Program-made: the position numbers and the translations under genes
Notes under the pieces: generated by a model
What the model was told of the DNA's origin: nothing
The model's input: the letters and a program-made list of their open reading frames with translations, nothing else
Databases searched by the model: none
Shown here: positions 1-8,008 of the stretch, in pieces
Numbering within the stretch: position 1 is the stretch's first letter
Layout: each line of letters begins with the position of its first letter
Assembly (NCBI GenBank): GCA_027214345.1
Contig: JAPWHR010000007.1
Span: 186,001-250,000, forward strand
Length of the DNA stretch: 64,000 nt
Direction: 5' to 3'
From: Comamonadaceae bacterium G21597-S1
Lineage (GTDB): Bacteria; Pseudomonadota; Gammaproteobacteria; Burkholderiales; Burkholderiaceae_C

Positions 1-2
1 CG

Positions 3-278
3 CGTCCGTTCTCGTTCGTGCGATGCCTGCAGGTGGTGGGCTGCAGCCCCTTGTCGCCAGCACCCTATTGCGGGCGGCTCGATGCGCAGGAACTGCGCGA
101 GCAGATCCACGCACGGCTGCGTCCCTGGATGTCACAGGCACTCGCGCTGCTGCCGGCCTGGGCACGCGAGGCCGTGCTCGAGAACCCGCAATGGGTCCAG
201 GTGCAGCTCTCACGCAATCCGCAGTGGCTCAACGAACAGATCAAGCAGGCCGACACCCAGGCCAGCCTGTTCGGATGA
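3..278 (+). CDS. C-terminal end of an unidentified protein (cut by window edge)
   Basis: An open frame runs in from the window edge and stops with TGA at 276-278. About 91 residues are visible. A GTG at 18 could act as a start, but the frame is open upstream of it, so this is more likely the tail of a longer gene. The visible part is helical and charged, with a repeated N-P-Q-W pattern (ENPQW, RNPQW) and an ASLFG ending. I do not recognise the family. It is co-directional with the primase region downstream and probably belongs to the ICE backbone. Confidence 0.5.
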   Translation, partial: RPFSFVRCLQVVGCSPLSPAPYCGRLDAQELREQIHARLRPWMSQALALLPAWAREAVLENPQWVQVQLSRNPQWLNEQIKQADTQASLFG

Positions 279-309
279 GCACATCACACATATCAAGGAG
301 ACCACGACC

Positions 310-486
310 ATGGATCCAATGAAACTCAAGACGACCTGGGCGGCAACGCCATCGCCAAAGCAGCCTACCGTCGCACTCCGGCACCGGACACGCCAAAACC
401 ACACGCACTCGGGCCCGAGCATCACGCATCGCCGCGCACCGGCCTACAGGTCGCAGAACCCGGGAATTACCCATGCGCAATCCTGA
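310..486 (+). CDS. Possible 58-residue leader ORF overlapping the primase start
   Basis: The ATG at 310 is preceded by a good ribosome binding site (AAGGAG at 295-300, nine bases away). The frame runs 58 codons and ends inside the first codons of the primase gene, which starts at 473. The primase ATG has no Shine-Dalgarno sequence of its own, so translation of this short frame may carry ribosomes to it. The product is basic, rich in Thr, Pro, His and Arg, and matches nothing I know. It may be a translated leader and not a functional protein. Confidence 0.4.
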   Translation: MDPMKLKTTWAATPSPKQPTVALRHRTRQNHTHSGPSITHRRAPAYRSQNPGITHAQS

Positions 487-1480
487 CTACCACGACCAGG
501 TGCAGGAGCTGCTAGTGCGTGCGCACGGCCGCTGGACGTCGATCCTCAGAAGCCTCGATGTCGATGCCACCATCCTGTCGCAGCGCAACCAGCCCTGCCC
601 GATGTGCGGCGGCACCGACCGGTTCCAGTACACCGACAAGTTCGGCGAAGGCAACTACCACTGCCGCAACTGCGGCCCGGGCGGCGGCTTCAAGCTGCTG
701 CAGGCGGTCAAGGGCGTCGACTTCAAGTCCGCGGTGCGCCAGGTGCAGGAGGTGATCGGCGCTGCCATCGTGCCGCCCGCCCGCGCGCCGGCAGAGCCCT
801 CCGCGCTGCGCATGAAGAAACTGGCCAAGCGGCTGTGGGACGAAGCCCACCCGGTTGCGCAGGGTGACGATGTCGACCGCTACCTGCGTGGCCGTCAACT
901 GGGTATGGACCGGTACCCCAAGGTGCTGCGCTGCCACCCGCGCCTTGGCTACTACGACAAGGATGACAAGGGCCGGTCCAGACTGGTCGCCCACCATCCG
1001 GCAATGCTGGCCTGCATCCAGGGCGCCGACGGCCATGCGATCAGCCTGCACCGGACCTATCTGCAGGATGGCCGCAAGCTCCAGCGCCCGGACGCCAAGA
1101 AGGTGCTCTCGGGCGGCATCCAGGGAGCGGCGGTGCGCCTGTTCGAGCCCGGCGGCGTGCTCGCGCTGGCCGAGGGCCTGGAGACCGCGATCGCGGTGCA
1201 CCTGTCCACCGGCAAGCCGGTCTGGGCCGGCATCAGTGCCGGCAACCTGGAGCGGCTCTGGCTGCCGGAGCAACTGCAGGAAGTGCACATCTACGCCGAC
1301 AACGACGCGGATGGCGATTTCGACGGACAGGCGGCCGCGTTCGCGTTGGCGCGCCGGCTGCGCAAGGAGCACCGCCGCGAGGGCGGACCCCGGCGCGTGA
1401 AGGTGTTTGTGCCCGTACACGATGGCGCCGACTGGGCCGACGTCTGGGGCGCACAGATCCGGCGCACATCACCGGCCTGA
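473..1480 (+). CDS. Zn-ribbon/Toprim DNA primase of a mobile element
   Basis: 335 residues. The N-terminus has a primase-type zinc ribbon with Cys42, Cys45, Cys64 and Cys67, followed by the G-P-G-G-G-F turn typical of phage P4-alpha-like primases. The C-terminal third has Toprim features: an A-E-G-L-E-T segment near residue 233, then a Y-A-D-N-D-A-D-G-D metal-binding stretch near 276-284. Such proteins prime replication of transferred or phage-like DNA. No helicase domain follows, so it is the short, primase-only form. The start has no Shine-Dalgarno site and overlaps a short leader ORF. Hairpins and an intrinsic terminator follow the gene. Family assignment is strong; its exact role in transfer is inferred. 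Confidence 0.85.
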   Translation: MRNPDYHDQVQELLVRAHGRWTSILRSLDVDATILSQRNQPCPMCGGTDRFQYTDKFGEGNYHCRNCGPGGGFKLLQAVKGVDFKSAVRQVQEVIGAAIVPPARAPAEPSALRMKKLAKRLWDEAHPVAQGDDVDRYLRGRQLGMDRYPKVLRCHPRLGYYDKDDKGRSRLVAHHPAMLACIQGADGHAISLHRTYLQDGRKLQRPDAKKVLSGGIQGAAVRLFEPGGVLALAEGLETAIAVHLSTGKPVWAGISAGNLERLWLPEQLQEVHIYADNDADGDFDGQAAAFALARRLRKEHRREGGPRRVKVFVPVHDGADWADVWGAQIRRTSPA

Positions 1481-1500
1481 TCGCTTGATTCGTTTTTCGT

Positions 1501-1524
1501 GAGCCAGTGCGAATCGACTGGCTC
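1501..1524. repeat. Inverted repeat 1 downstream of primase
   Basis: Perfect 8-base arms GAGCCAGT / ACTGGCTC separated by 8 bases. It is the first of three hairpins in the 226-base gap between the primase and the DUF932 gene. No T-tract follows, so it is not an obvious terminator. Confidence 0.7.
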
Positions 1525-1570
1525 CCGACGAGGGCGCAGCGGACAAGCCGCCGCTCCCCGTCTGCTACCT

Positions 1571-1600
1571 CCGTCGGCACTGACGCCGACGGATTTTTCT
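1571..1600 (+). terminator. Intrinsic terminator after primase
   Basis: An 8-base GC-rich stem (CCGTCGGC / GCCGACGG) with a 6-base loop is followed directly by ATTTTTCT. This is the classic rho-independent form on the plus strand. It separates the primase unit from the DUF932 gene, which then needs its own promoter between about 1600 and 1706. Confidence 0.75.
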
Positions 1601-1602
1601 CA

Positions 1603-1626
1603 GGCGGACCACCAACCCGGTCCGCC
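1603..1626. repeat. Inverted repeat 3 upstream of DUF932 gene
   Basis: Perfect 8-base arms GGCGGACC / GGTCCGCC around an 8-base loop, three bases after the terminator. It could be a second stem of the terminator region or a protein or relaxase binding site. The sequence alone does not decide this. Confidence 0.6.
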
Positions 1627-1706
1627 TTCCACCTCGCGGGGATCCCGGCGCGCCCATGGGCCGCGCCGCCTCCGCACATTGTTTCACTCCAATCCAAGGA
1701 CTTCAT

Positions 1707-2774
1707 ATGAAAACAGGACGCAACCTCATCGAATTGGCGCGGGAACTCGAGCGCCAGCAATCGACCAAGCGCGACTTGATCGTGCCCTCGGCGCTGCTGC
1801 GCCACGACACCGCCCCCGGCGGCCAGACCCAACTGACGATCCAGGAGGGCGAACGCACCGCGCTGTACGGCATCACGCCGCTGGCGCGCCGGCAGCTCGC
1901 CGACAAGCTCCGGATCCCGTTTCCGTACTTCGAGCGCATGCGCGAGGACCAGCCCCAGTTGCTGGACCACAACGTCAACACCTGGCTGCAGGGCGAGAAG
2001 GACGAGCGGCGCATGATCCGCACGCTGGACGGCAATGTGCGCGCGGTGCTCTCCGAGCGCTACCGGCGGCTGGACAACTTCGACCTGGCGCAAAGCGTGC
2101 TGCCGATCCTGCAGCAGCTGCCGCAGGCACGCTTCGAATCGGTCGAGCTGACCGAGACCCGGATGTACCTCAAGGTGGTGACACCACGCATCCAGGTCGA
2201 GGTCGCGCCCGGCGACATCGTGCAGGCCGGTGTAGTCGTCTGCAACTCCGAAGTGGGAGAAGGCACGTTGTCGGTACAGCCCCTGCTGTTCCGGCTGGTG
2301 TGCCGCAACGGGCTGATCGCGCCCGATCGCGCCTTGCGCAAGACGCACCTGGGTCGCACCGTGGGAGCCGATGCACAGGACTTCCAGGTGTTCCAGGACG
2401 ACACGCTGCGCGCCGACGACGAGGCATTTTTTCTGAAGGTGCGCGACGTGGTGCAGGCGGCAGTGTCCGAGGCCAGCTTCCGGCAGTGCGCGGCCAAGCT
2501 GCAACGCACCATGCAGATTCCCTTGACCGGGGATCCGGTGCGCAGCGTGAAGGTGCTGGCCAACCGCTACAGCCTCAATGACGCGGAGCGCACAGGCGTG
2601 CTGCGCAACCTGATCGCCGAAGGCCGCCTGTCCGGCTACGCGTTGGTCAATGCGGTGACGCACTATTCGCAGGAAGTTGAGGACTACGACCGCGCAACAG
2701 ACCTCGAGGTCCTGGGCGGCAAGCTCATTGACCTCTCCACGTCCGAGTGGAAGTCACTGGCGCAACCCGCCTGA
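1707..2774 (+). CDS. DUF932/DUF945 family plasmid- and phage-associated protein
   Basis: 355 residues. The ATG at 1707 is chosen because AAGGA lies 6 bases upstream; an in-frame ATG at 1656 lacks such a site. The sequence fits the DUF932 family of phage and plasmid proteins: a helical N-terminus, then a central part with R-A-V-L-S-E-R-Y-R, then F-R-L-V-C-R-N-G-L-I. The R-A-V-L-S-x-x-Y and C-x-N-G pieces are typical. Members are common next to primases and transfer genes on plasmids and ICEs, but their biochemical role is not settled. It stands alone between a terminator and a long noncoding gap. Confidence 0.75.
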   Translation: MKTGRNLIELARELERQQSTKRDLIVPSALLRHDTAPGGQTQLTIQEGERTALYGITPLARRQLADKLRIPFPYFERMREDQPQLLDHNVNTWLQGEKDERRMIRTLDGNVRAVLSERYRRLDNFDLAQSVLPILQQLPQARFESVELTETRMYLKVVTPRIQVEVAPGDIVQAGVVVCNSEVGEGTLSVQPLLFRLVCRNGLIAPDRALRKTHLGRTVGADAQDFQVFQDDTLRADDEAFFLKVRDVVQAAVSEASFRQCAAKLQRTMQIPLTGDPVRSVKVLANRYSLNDAERTGVLRNLIAEGRLSGYALVNAVTHYSQEVEDYDRATDLEVLGGKLIDLSTSEWKSLAQPA

Positions 2775-3293
2775 GGCCAACCGATCACATCGGTTGCACG
2801 ACGACAAGGAAAGAGCACGTTTCGGTATCCCGGATAGTCCGGGATACCGATCCGGCGCACCCGCCAGCCCCGGCAATCATCCCTGCGACGCCCTTCCTGG
2901 GCAAGCGCCGGCGAACACGCAATCCATCAGCGCCCCGCCCTCCGACCGGATCGCACTGATAAACCGCCTTGTGGATCGCTGCGAGGTCACCCTGCAGACC
3001 TGCCCACTCGGCCGGTCCGACAAAGTACAAGCGCAGGGCCCGACATGCGGCAACACCACCACCATATCCCTTGCGCGAAAGACTTCCATCAAACCATACG
3101 ACTGGCACTGGATGAGTGCGCCATGCAATGTAGCGTGCAAGCACCGGCAATTGCCGGGGTTTGCGGGTGGCAAACGCGCGCCGGCACTATCGGCCACAGG
3201 CCGTTCTCCGTAATCTCACAACCAGCCCATGCGCAGCGCGCCGAACCGGCCCGCGGCGCATGCCAACGCTGTTGCCCTTGAACCGGAGATGCC
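2775..3293. other. 519-base noncoding gap upstream of the FlhDC-like genes
   Basis: No convincing gene is visible. The gap contains a long perfect inverted repeat at 2822-2850. Several overlapping open frames on both strands look like chance frames in GC-rich DNA. As the only sizeable upstream region of the flhD-like/flhC-like/traI/traD unit, it probably holds that operon's promoter and regulatory sites. Confidence 0.5.
2822..2850. repeat. Perfect 13-base inverted repeat with 3-base spacer
   Basis: The arms TCGGTATCCCGGA and TCCGGGATACCGA are exact complements around TAG. No T-tract follows, so an operator, a resolution site or an oriT-type hairpin is at least as likely as a terminator. It lies 47 bases after the DUF932 stop and about 440 bases before the flhD-like start. 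Confidence 0.75.
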
Positions 3294-3587
3294 ATGACCA
3301 ACGTTCCCCTGTCCGACGTCCAGTACGTCAACCTCAATGCCCTGACCGCCATCAAGATCGGCATCCTGCAGGATCGCGTGGCGACCTGCTGCCGATTTGC
3401 GTTGAATGCGGCCCAGGCGGACCTGCTGGCCAGCCTGAGCGTGGACCAGATCTGGGCCATCGTCGCCAACGTCGGCCCCGCCACCTTGTTTCCACCCCGG
3501 CAGGACCTGCTGCGGCTGCTGCAGACGCCGCTGCCGCTGGCAGGGCCACTGGCAGCCGCGCAGACCCCGAAGGCGCAGGCGGCGTAA
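3294..3587 (+). CDS. FlhD-like transcriptional regulator of the ICE
   Basis: 97 residues with a CGGAG ribosome site about 8 bases upstream. The first 60 residues follow the FlhD pattern: an N-L-x-A-L-T-A-I-K helix, a Q-D-R-V-A-T-x-x-R-F-A-L-N segment, then A-D-L-L-A-S-L-S-x-D-Q-I-W-A-I and a final x-F-x-P-R block. FlhD works only in complex with FlhC, and an FlhC-like gene follows after 6 bases. In SXT/R391 and IncC elements the FlhDC-like pairs SetCD and AcaCD switch on the transfer genes. The same role is inferred here, because the pair sits immediately upstream of traI and traD. No flagellar genes are nearby. Confidence 0.75.
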   Translation: MTNVPLSDVQYVNLNALTAIKIGILQDRVATCCRFALNAAQADLLASLSVDQIWAIVANVGPATLFPPRQDLLRLLQTPLPLAGPLAAAQTPKAQAA

Positions 3588-3593
3588 GCGGCC

Positions 3594-4265
3594 ATGGAGC
3601 TGTCGCCACGCGCCACGCGCCATCTCGATGCCATCCAGCGCGCGATGGACTGCGCCGAACTGGGTGCCAGGGTGCGCACCATCCGCTGCGTCACCGGACT
3701 TCCGCCGCGCATGCTGCAACGCTTGCTGTTCACCGAATCGAACGCCATTCCGCGTGGTCGTGCACCGGACTCACCGGAGTGGTACCACAGCGCCAACCTG
3801 CTGTACCGCACCGACGCATCCCTGTTCGCCGCGGTCTACCAGCGGCTGCGCCGCTCCGGCTTCGGGCCGGCCGATGCACTGACCGGCGGCTACCGGCACT
3901 ACCGGCTGCTCACGGCAGAGCCGTCTCGCATCAGTTTCGATCGGGCGTTCGACCTGGCCTCGCACATCGACGGCATCTGGGTCGCCAGGAGCGCCAGCTT
4001 CGAGGTCATCGCCTGCGCGCACTGCGCCAGCGAGTTCCTCGTCTCGCTGGGAACCGTGGCATCCGCGGCCAACTGCCCGTTCTGCAAGCTGCTGCACCGC
4101 TACCGCCACGATCCCCGCGTGCAGACAGCCTTTCCCGTCCAGCCGCTGCCCGATCCGCGCGCCGTCTCGCACGGCTGGACCACATTTCAAGCGCTCGCTG
4201 CCGCGGCGGACGGCGCACATGCAGCGACGAACGGCTCCGACGCTGCAAGCCCGTGCCATGGATGA
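3594..4265 (+). CDS. FlhC-like transcriptional activator of the ICE
   Basis: 223 residues. It shows FlhC features: an early segment A-R-V-R-T-I-R-C-V-T-G-L-P equivalent to the FlhC Q-T-V-x-x-x-T-G-L region, a P-R-G-R motif, a W-Y-H-S-A-N-L-L-Y-x-x-D-A-S-L-F-A segment, and a zinc site made by Cys141, Cys144, Cys161 and Cys164. FlhC supplies DNA binding and zinc to the FlhD4C2 activator. The C-terminal 50 residues are low complexity. Its stop overlaps the traI start (ATGGATGA), so activator and relaxase genes are translationally coupled. Likely targets, by analogy with SetCD/AcaCD, are the tra promoters. The role is inferred; family membership is well supported. Confidence 0.78.
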   Translation: MELSPRATRHLDAIQRAMDCAELGARVRTIRCVTGLPPRMLQRLLFTESNAIPRGRAPDSPEWYHSANLLYRTDASLFAAVYQRLRRSGFGPADALTGGYRHYRLLTAEPSRISFDRAFDLASHIDGIWVARSASFEVIACAHCASEFLVSLGTVASAANCPFCKLLHRYRHDPRVQTAFPVQPLPDPRAVSHGWTTFQALAAAADGAHAATNGSDAASPCHG

Positions 4266-6090
4266 CGTGACAGGCGGTGGCAATGCCGGCGGCATTCGGC
4301 CGCCACCAACTGATAGGCCGCGCATCGACATCAGCCAGCCGACTGAACCATCGGCCATTCCGGTCGCTCCGCTGTCGTCGCTGCTCGACGCCAACGCCGA
4401 GTGCCTGCGGCGCATCAAGCTGTGTTACGGCGCCGACCGCCAGGCGTTCGAGAGCGAGCTGATGCCGCTGGTCCGCGGCTACGCCAGTTACGTGCACCTG
4501 CTGCCGGCAACACCAGATGGCGCGTTCAGCGAGCCTGGCGGCCTGCTGCGCCTGGGCCTGGAGACCGGCCTGTACAGCCTTCAAGGCACCGACAGCCATA
4601 TCCTTGCCGGCCGCGCGACCATCTCGGTGCGCAGGCAACTCGAACCGCGCTGGCGCCTGGCCACCTTCATCGCCGGCATGTGCGCCGAGCTGCACCGCGC
4701 CGTGTCCCAGGTCAGCGTGCAATCAGACCAGGATCGCCGCTGGCCGGCCTACCTGACACCACTGGCAACCTGGCTCGGCGAGCAGCAGCTTGCCCACTAT
4801 GGGGTGCGTTGGCAGGAGACCCGGCGCGAGGCGCGAAGCACCGGACTGCTGGCCATCGGCATGGTGCTGCCACGGGACGTGGTCGCCTACCTGGCACAGC
4901 ACAACCACAGCATCGTTGCGCAGATGCTGGAATGCGTGGGCGGACTGCGAAGTCACCTGGAGCGCAATGTGCTCGACGACCTGGTCCAGCGTGCGCTGGC
5001 GCTGGTCATCGACCAGGAACTAAAGGACCGTGCCAGTCGTGGCACTGCGCCACCTCCGGCAGAACATCTGCAGCGGTATCTGCTGACAGCCCTGCGGCGC
5101 GTTGCCGCCACCCGCGCCAGCTGGAGCCCCAATGCCGAGAAATCCCGGGTCTGGCTGGGCAGGGACGGGCTGTTTCTCGCCTGGCCCGCTGCCGCCGACG
5201 ATCTGCGCCAGCAGTTGGAGTTCGAACAGTGGCAAGGCATACCCAGGACCGCCGACGCCCTGCTCAATGCAATGCTGGCCACCGGCCTGGCAGTGGCACG
5301 CTGGTCCGACCAGCCGCTGTGGCAGATCCAGCCTCCCGGCGCCAAAGGCCCGGTCGACGCATTGAGACTCGCGTCCGCCCTGGTGTTGTACCCGACGGAC
5401 CCGCAACCTCTCGCCATCCCCGATATCGACCTGGTCATCCCCATGGCCACTTCGACGCCAGCCCCAACCGGTGGTCCGGTGCCAACAGGCGCGAGCGCCC
5501 CGCAGACTCTCCCGGCGGTTCCAGCGGAGAGCCCCGTGAGGATGGCAGCGGGACCGCCGCCGACAACGACGACGCAATCCGCCCCCACATCGACGGAACA
5601 ACCGCTGGCAGATGCGAACCCTGTGGCGGACAAGCCCGCGACACCACCATCACAACCAACTCCGCCGCCGCGTCAGCCTCCGCCCCCAGCCACAACGGAG
5701 CCCCGCACGCGGCCTGCGCTGAAAGCGCCGATCCGCCTGCCCTCGGCCATCCGCAATGCGCTGGGTGTGATCATCGAGTCACTCGATGGTGGCCTGTTGC
5801 CGGCCCAGTGTCGTGTCGTCGACGGCGGTTATTTCATTCCCATGCGCGCGTTCAGCCAGCTGGGCCTGCAGCCACCCACGGTCGTGCGGGCCCTGGACGA
5901 GGCGCGCATGTTGCTGCGTCCCGCCGACGGCAGTTCCCTGAACGTCACCGGCACCCTTGACGGCGAAACGCTTCCCGGTGTGATCCTGCGCGATAGGCAT
6001 GTCGTGCCACAGGACGACAGCGTTGGGTCTGCCGCGAACCCTGCTCCGACCACGGTCCCGACCACGCCCCATGTTGCTGCGTCGTTATGA
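4258..6090 (+). CDS. traI: TraI_2/MobH-type TraI lacking the HD metal ligands
   Basis: 610 residues from the ATG at 4258, which overlaps the flhC-like stop. The N-terminal 300 residues follow the TraI_2 domain of ICE and IncH relaxases (Y-x-x-Y-V-H-L-L-P-A, G-G-L-L-R-x-G-L-E, L-E-P-R-W-R-L-A-x-F-I-A-G). A long Pro/Thr linker (about 400-490) joins it to a C-terminal TraI_2_C-like domain (about 490-585). In the family as I recall it, the histidines after L-L-P-A, the His of the L-L-R-H-G motif and the H-D of C-H-D-I-G-K bind metal. Here these places read P-D-G-A (86-89), L-R-L (97-99) and C-A-E-L-H-R (142-147). It may be a degenerate relaxase or a structural relaxosome protein. Confidence 0.72.
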   Translation: MDDVTGGGNAGGIRPPPTDRPRIDISQPTEPSAIPVAPLSSLLDANAECLRRIKLCYGADRQAFESELMPLVRGYASYVHLLPATPDGAFSEPGGLLRLGLETGLYSLQGTDSHILAGRATISVRRQLEPRWRLATFIAGMCAELHRAVSQVSVQSDQDRRWPAYLTPLATWLGEQQLAHYGVRWQETRREARSTGLLAIGMVLPRDVVAYLAQHNHSIVAQMLECVGGLRSHLERNVLDDLVQRALALVIDQELKDRASRGTAPPPAEHLQRYLLTALRRVAATRASWSPNAEKSRVWLGRDGLFLAWPAAADDLRQQLEFEQWQGIPRTADALLNAMLATGLAVARWSDQPLWQIQPPGAKGPVDALRLASALVLYPTDPQPLAIPDIDLVIPMATSTPAPTGGPVPTGASAPQTLPAVPAESPVRMAAGPPPTTTTQSAPTSTEQPLADANPVADKPATPPSQPTPPPRQPPPPATTEPRTRPALKAPIRLPSAIRNALGVIIESLDGGLLPAQCRVVDGGYFIPMRAFSQLGLQPPTVVRALDEARMLLRPADGSSLNVTGTLDGETLPGVILRDRHVVPQDDSVGSAANPAPTTVPTTPHVAASL

Positions 6091-8002
6091 AATGCCCTGG
6101 CGGCCGGCCTACGAGGCCCGCGCCGGCGCCGTGTGGTTGCTCGCATTCATGGTCTACGCCGCGTTCGCGGTTACGAGCCAGATGCCCGCGTCGCTCGCCG
6201 TGCCACTGGCCGCGGCCTGCATGGCCATGGCACTCCTGCGTATTCACCAGGCCATGCGCAACCTCGTGCTGCGCGCTTCCTTGTGTGGCCGCAGCGCCGA
6301 ACACATGGGCGTCGATGCGCTGGCGCGCCTGTGCACGGATCCGGACTCGGTGTTCCTGGGTTTCGGCTTTTATTGGCAGCCGGTGCACGCGCAGCGCCTG
6401 TACGAACTGGCCAAGATCGACTACCAGGACATGATGGTCTCGCCACGCCTGCTGCGCTGGCTCGGGTATCCGGTGCAGCCGCAGGCCGACGACGAGATCG
6501 GCCTGCCCTACATCCATGGCGTGGAGCCCGTCGAACAGCCACTGTACCGACCGCTGCAGAACTTCGAAGGCGGAACCCTGCTGGTCGGCACCACACAGTC
6601 GGGCAAGGGCGTTGCGCTGGGCAGCCTGATCACCCAGGCGATCCGCCGCGGCGATGTCGTCATCGTGATCGACCCCAAGAACAGCCGCCGGCTAAAACGC
6701 ATCGCCCAGCGCGCCTGCCAGGACTACCGCGAGGCGGACACCTTCCTGGAATTCCACCCCGCCTTTCCGCAGACCGGGGTTCGCCTTGACTTCACGTTCA
6801 ACTGGCAAAAACCCACGGAACTGGCCTCGCGCATCCAGTCCGTCATGCCGCCGGACACGGGCGGTGCCTTCACCGCATTCGGCTGGGACGCGGTCAATGT
6901 GGTCGTGCAGGGCCTGATCGGACTGGAGGAGCGGCCCAACCTGGTCAAGCTGACCCGGTACATCGAGGCGGGCATCGAGCCGGTGCTGGAGGAGTCGCTG
7001 CGCCGCTATCTTGCCGACACGCTGGGCGCGCAGTGGCGCGAGCTGCCGGCCATGCGGCAGTTGCTGCAAGAGGCCAGGCGCGGGCAGCTGCGCAGCCAGT
7101 CGGAGGCCGCCAGCGCCGACCTGCTGGCCTATGTCGCGTTCTACGAGCACCAGGTCCCGCCCAACCAGCACAACAAGGTGATCGACGCCCAAGTACGCAC
7201 GTTCCGGCACAACCGCGAGCATTACCAGAAGATCACCGCCAACCTGCTGCCGGTGCTGTCGATGCTGACCTCGGGCGATCTGGGACCCAGCCTGTCGCCC
7301 GACCCGTTTGATGCCAATGACAGGCGCCCCATCATGAACTTCGAGAAGATCGAACGCGCCGGCCATGTGCTCTACATGTGCCTGGATTCGCTGCCGGATC
7401 CTTCGGTGGCATCGGCCATCGGCGCGCTGGCGCTGGCCGACCTGGCCGCGCGCGCCGGCATGCGCTACAACCTGGGCGGGCATCGGCGCATCTCGCTGTT
7501 CGTCGATGAGGTCTCCAACGTCATCAACCAGCCGCTGATCGAGATCCTGAACAAGGGCGCCGAAGGCGGCATCTACACCACCTGCGCGATGCAAACACTG
7601 GCGGACCTGGCCCGTCGGCTGGGCAGCGAACATGCGGCGCGCATGGCGCTGGGCAACCTGAACAACCTGATCGCGCTGCGCACCAAGGACAGGCCGACGC
7701 AGGATTTCGTGGTCGAGACCTTCGGCAAGACCGCCATCCACATGATGCGGGTCGGACACAACCTGGGAACCGATACCCATCTGGGGGACTTCTCCGCCGG
7801 CCGATCGACGCAGGTGAGCGAGAGTTTCGAGGAAATGGTGCCGGCCGAAATACTGGGCAAGCTGCCGAACCTGCAGTATTTCGCGTCGGTATCCGGTGGA
7901 CGCATCATCAAGGGGCGATTTCCGATCCTGGACCCGGGGGGGGGATCCCGACAGCGGCAGCGACACGGACACCGCGCCCGGACATGTTCTGACGCAAGGT
8001 GA
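6071..8002 (+). CDS. traD: TraD coupling protein (VirD4/TraG family), frame altered at the 3' end
   Basis: 643 residues as read. Two N-terminal membrane segments (about 15-60) precede a cytoplasmic ATPase with Walker A G-T-T-Q-S-G-K-G (175-182) and Walker B L-F-V-D-E-V. TraD links the relaxosome to the secretion channel. The ATG at 6071 overlaps traI by 20 bases; an ATG at 6092 is an alternative. A run of nine G at 7936-7944 precedes an arginine-rich tail unlike the family. With eight G the frame would read an acidic D-P-G-G-D-P-D-S tail and stop at 8010-8012, giving an ATGA overlap with the next gene. This suggests a sequencing indel or slippage. Confidence 0.85.
   Translation: MLLRRYEMPWRPAYEARAGAVWLLAFMVYAAFAVTSQMPASLAVPLAAACMAMALLRIHQAMRNLVLRASLCGRSAEHMGVDALARLCTDPDSVFLGFGFYWQPVHAQRLYELAKIDYQDMMVSPRLLRWLGYPVQPQADDEIGLPYIHGVEPVEQPLYRPLQNFEGGTLLVGTTQSGKGVALGSLITQAIRRGDVVIVIDPKNSRRLKRIAQRACQDYREADTFLEFHPAFPQTGVRLDFTFNWQKPTELASRIQSVMPPDTGGAFTAFGWDAVNVVVQGLIGLEERPNLVKLTRYIEAGIEPVLEESLRRYLADTLGAQWRELPAMRQLLQEARRGQLRSQSEAASADLLAYVAFYEHQVPPNQHNKVIDAQVRTFRHNREHYQKITANLLPVLSMLTSGDLGPSLSPDPFDANDRRPIMNFEKIERAGHVLYMCLDSLPDPSVASAIGALALADLAARAGMRYNLGGHRRISLFVDEVSNVINQPLIEILNKGAEGGIYTTCAMQTLADLARRLGSEHAARMALGNLNNLIALRTKDRPTQDFVVETFGKTAIHMMRVGHNLGTDTHLGDFSAGRSTQVSESFEEMVPAEILGKLPNLQYFASVSGGRIIKGRFPILDPGGGSRQRQRHGHRARTCSDAR
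7936..7944 (+). repeat. G9 homopolymer near the traD 3' end
   Basis: Nine consecutive G residues. Removing one restores an acidic traD tail and a stop that overlaps the next start codon. The likely cause is a homopolymer error or a slippery tract. Confidence 0.7.
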
Positions 8003-8008
8003 AGCACC

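Noticed and set aside
1233-2663. 476-codon minus-strand frame across primase end and DUF932 gene
   Set aside because: It spans two recognised genes and a terminator and has no domain features.
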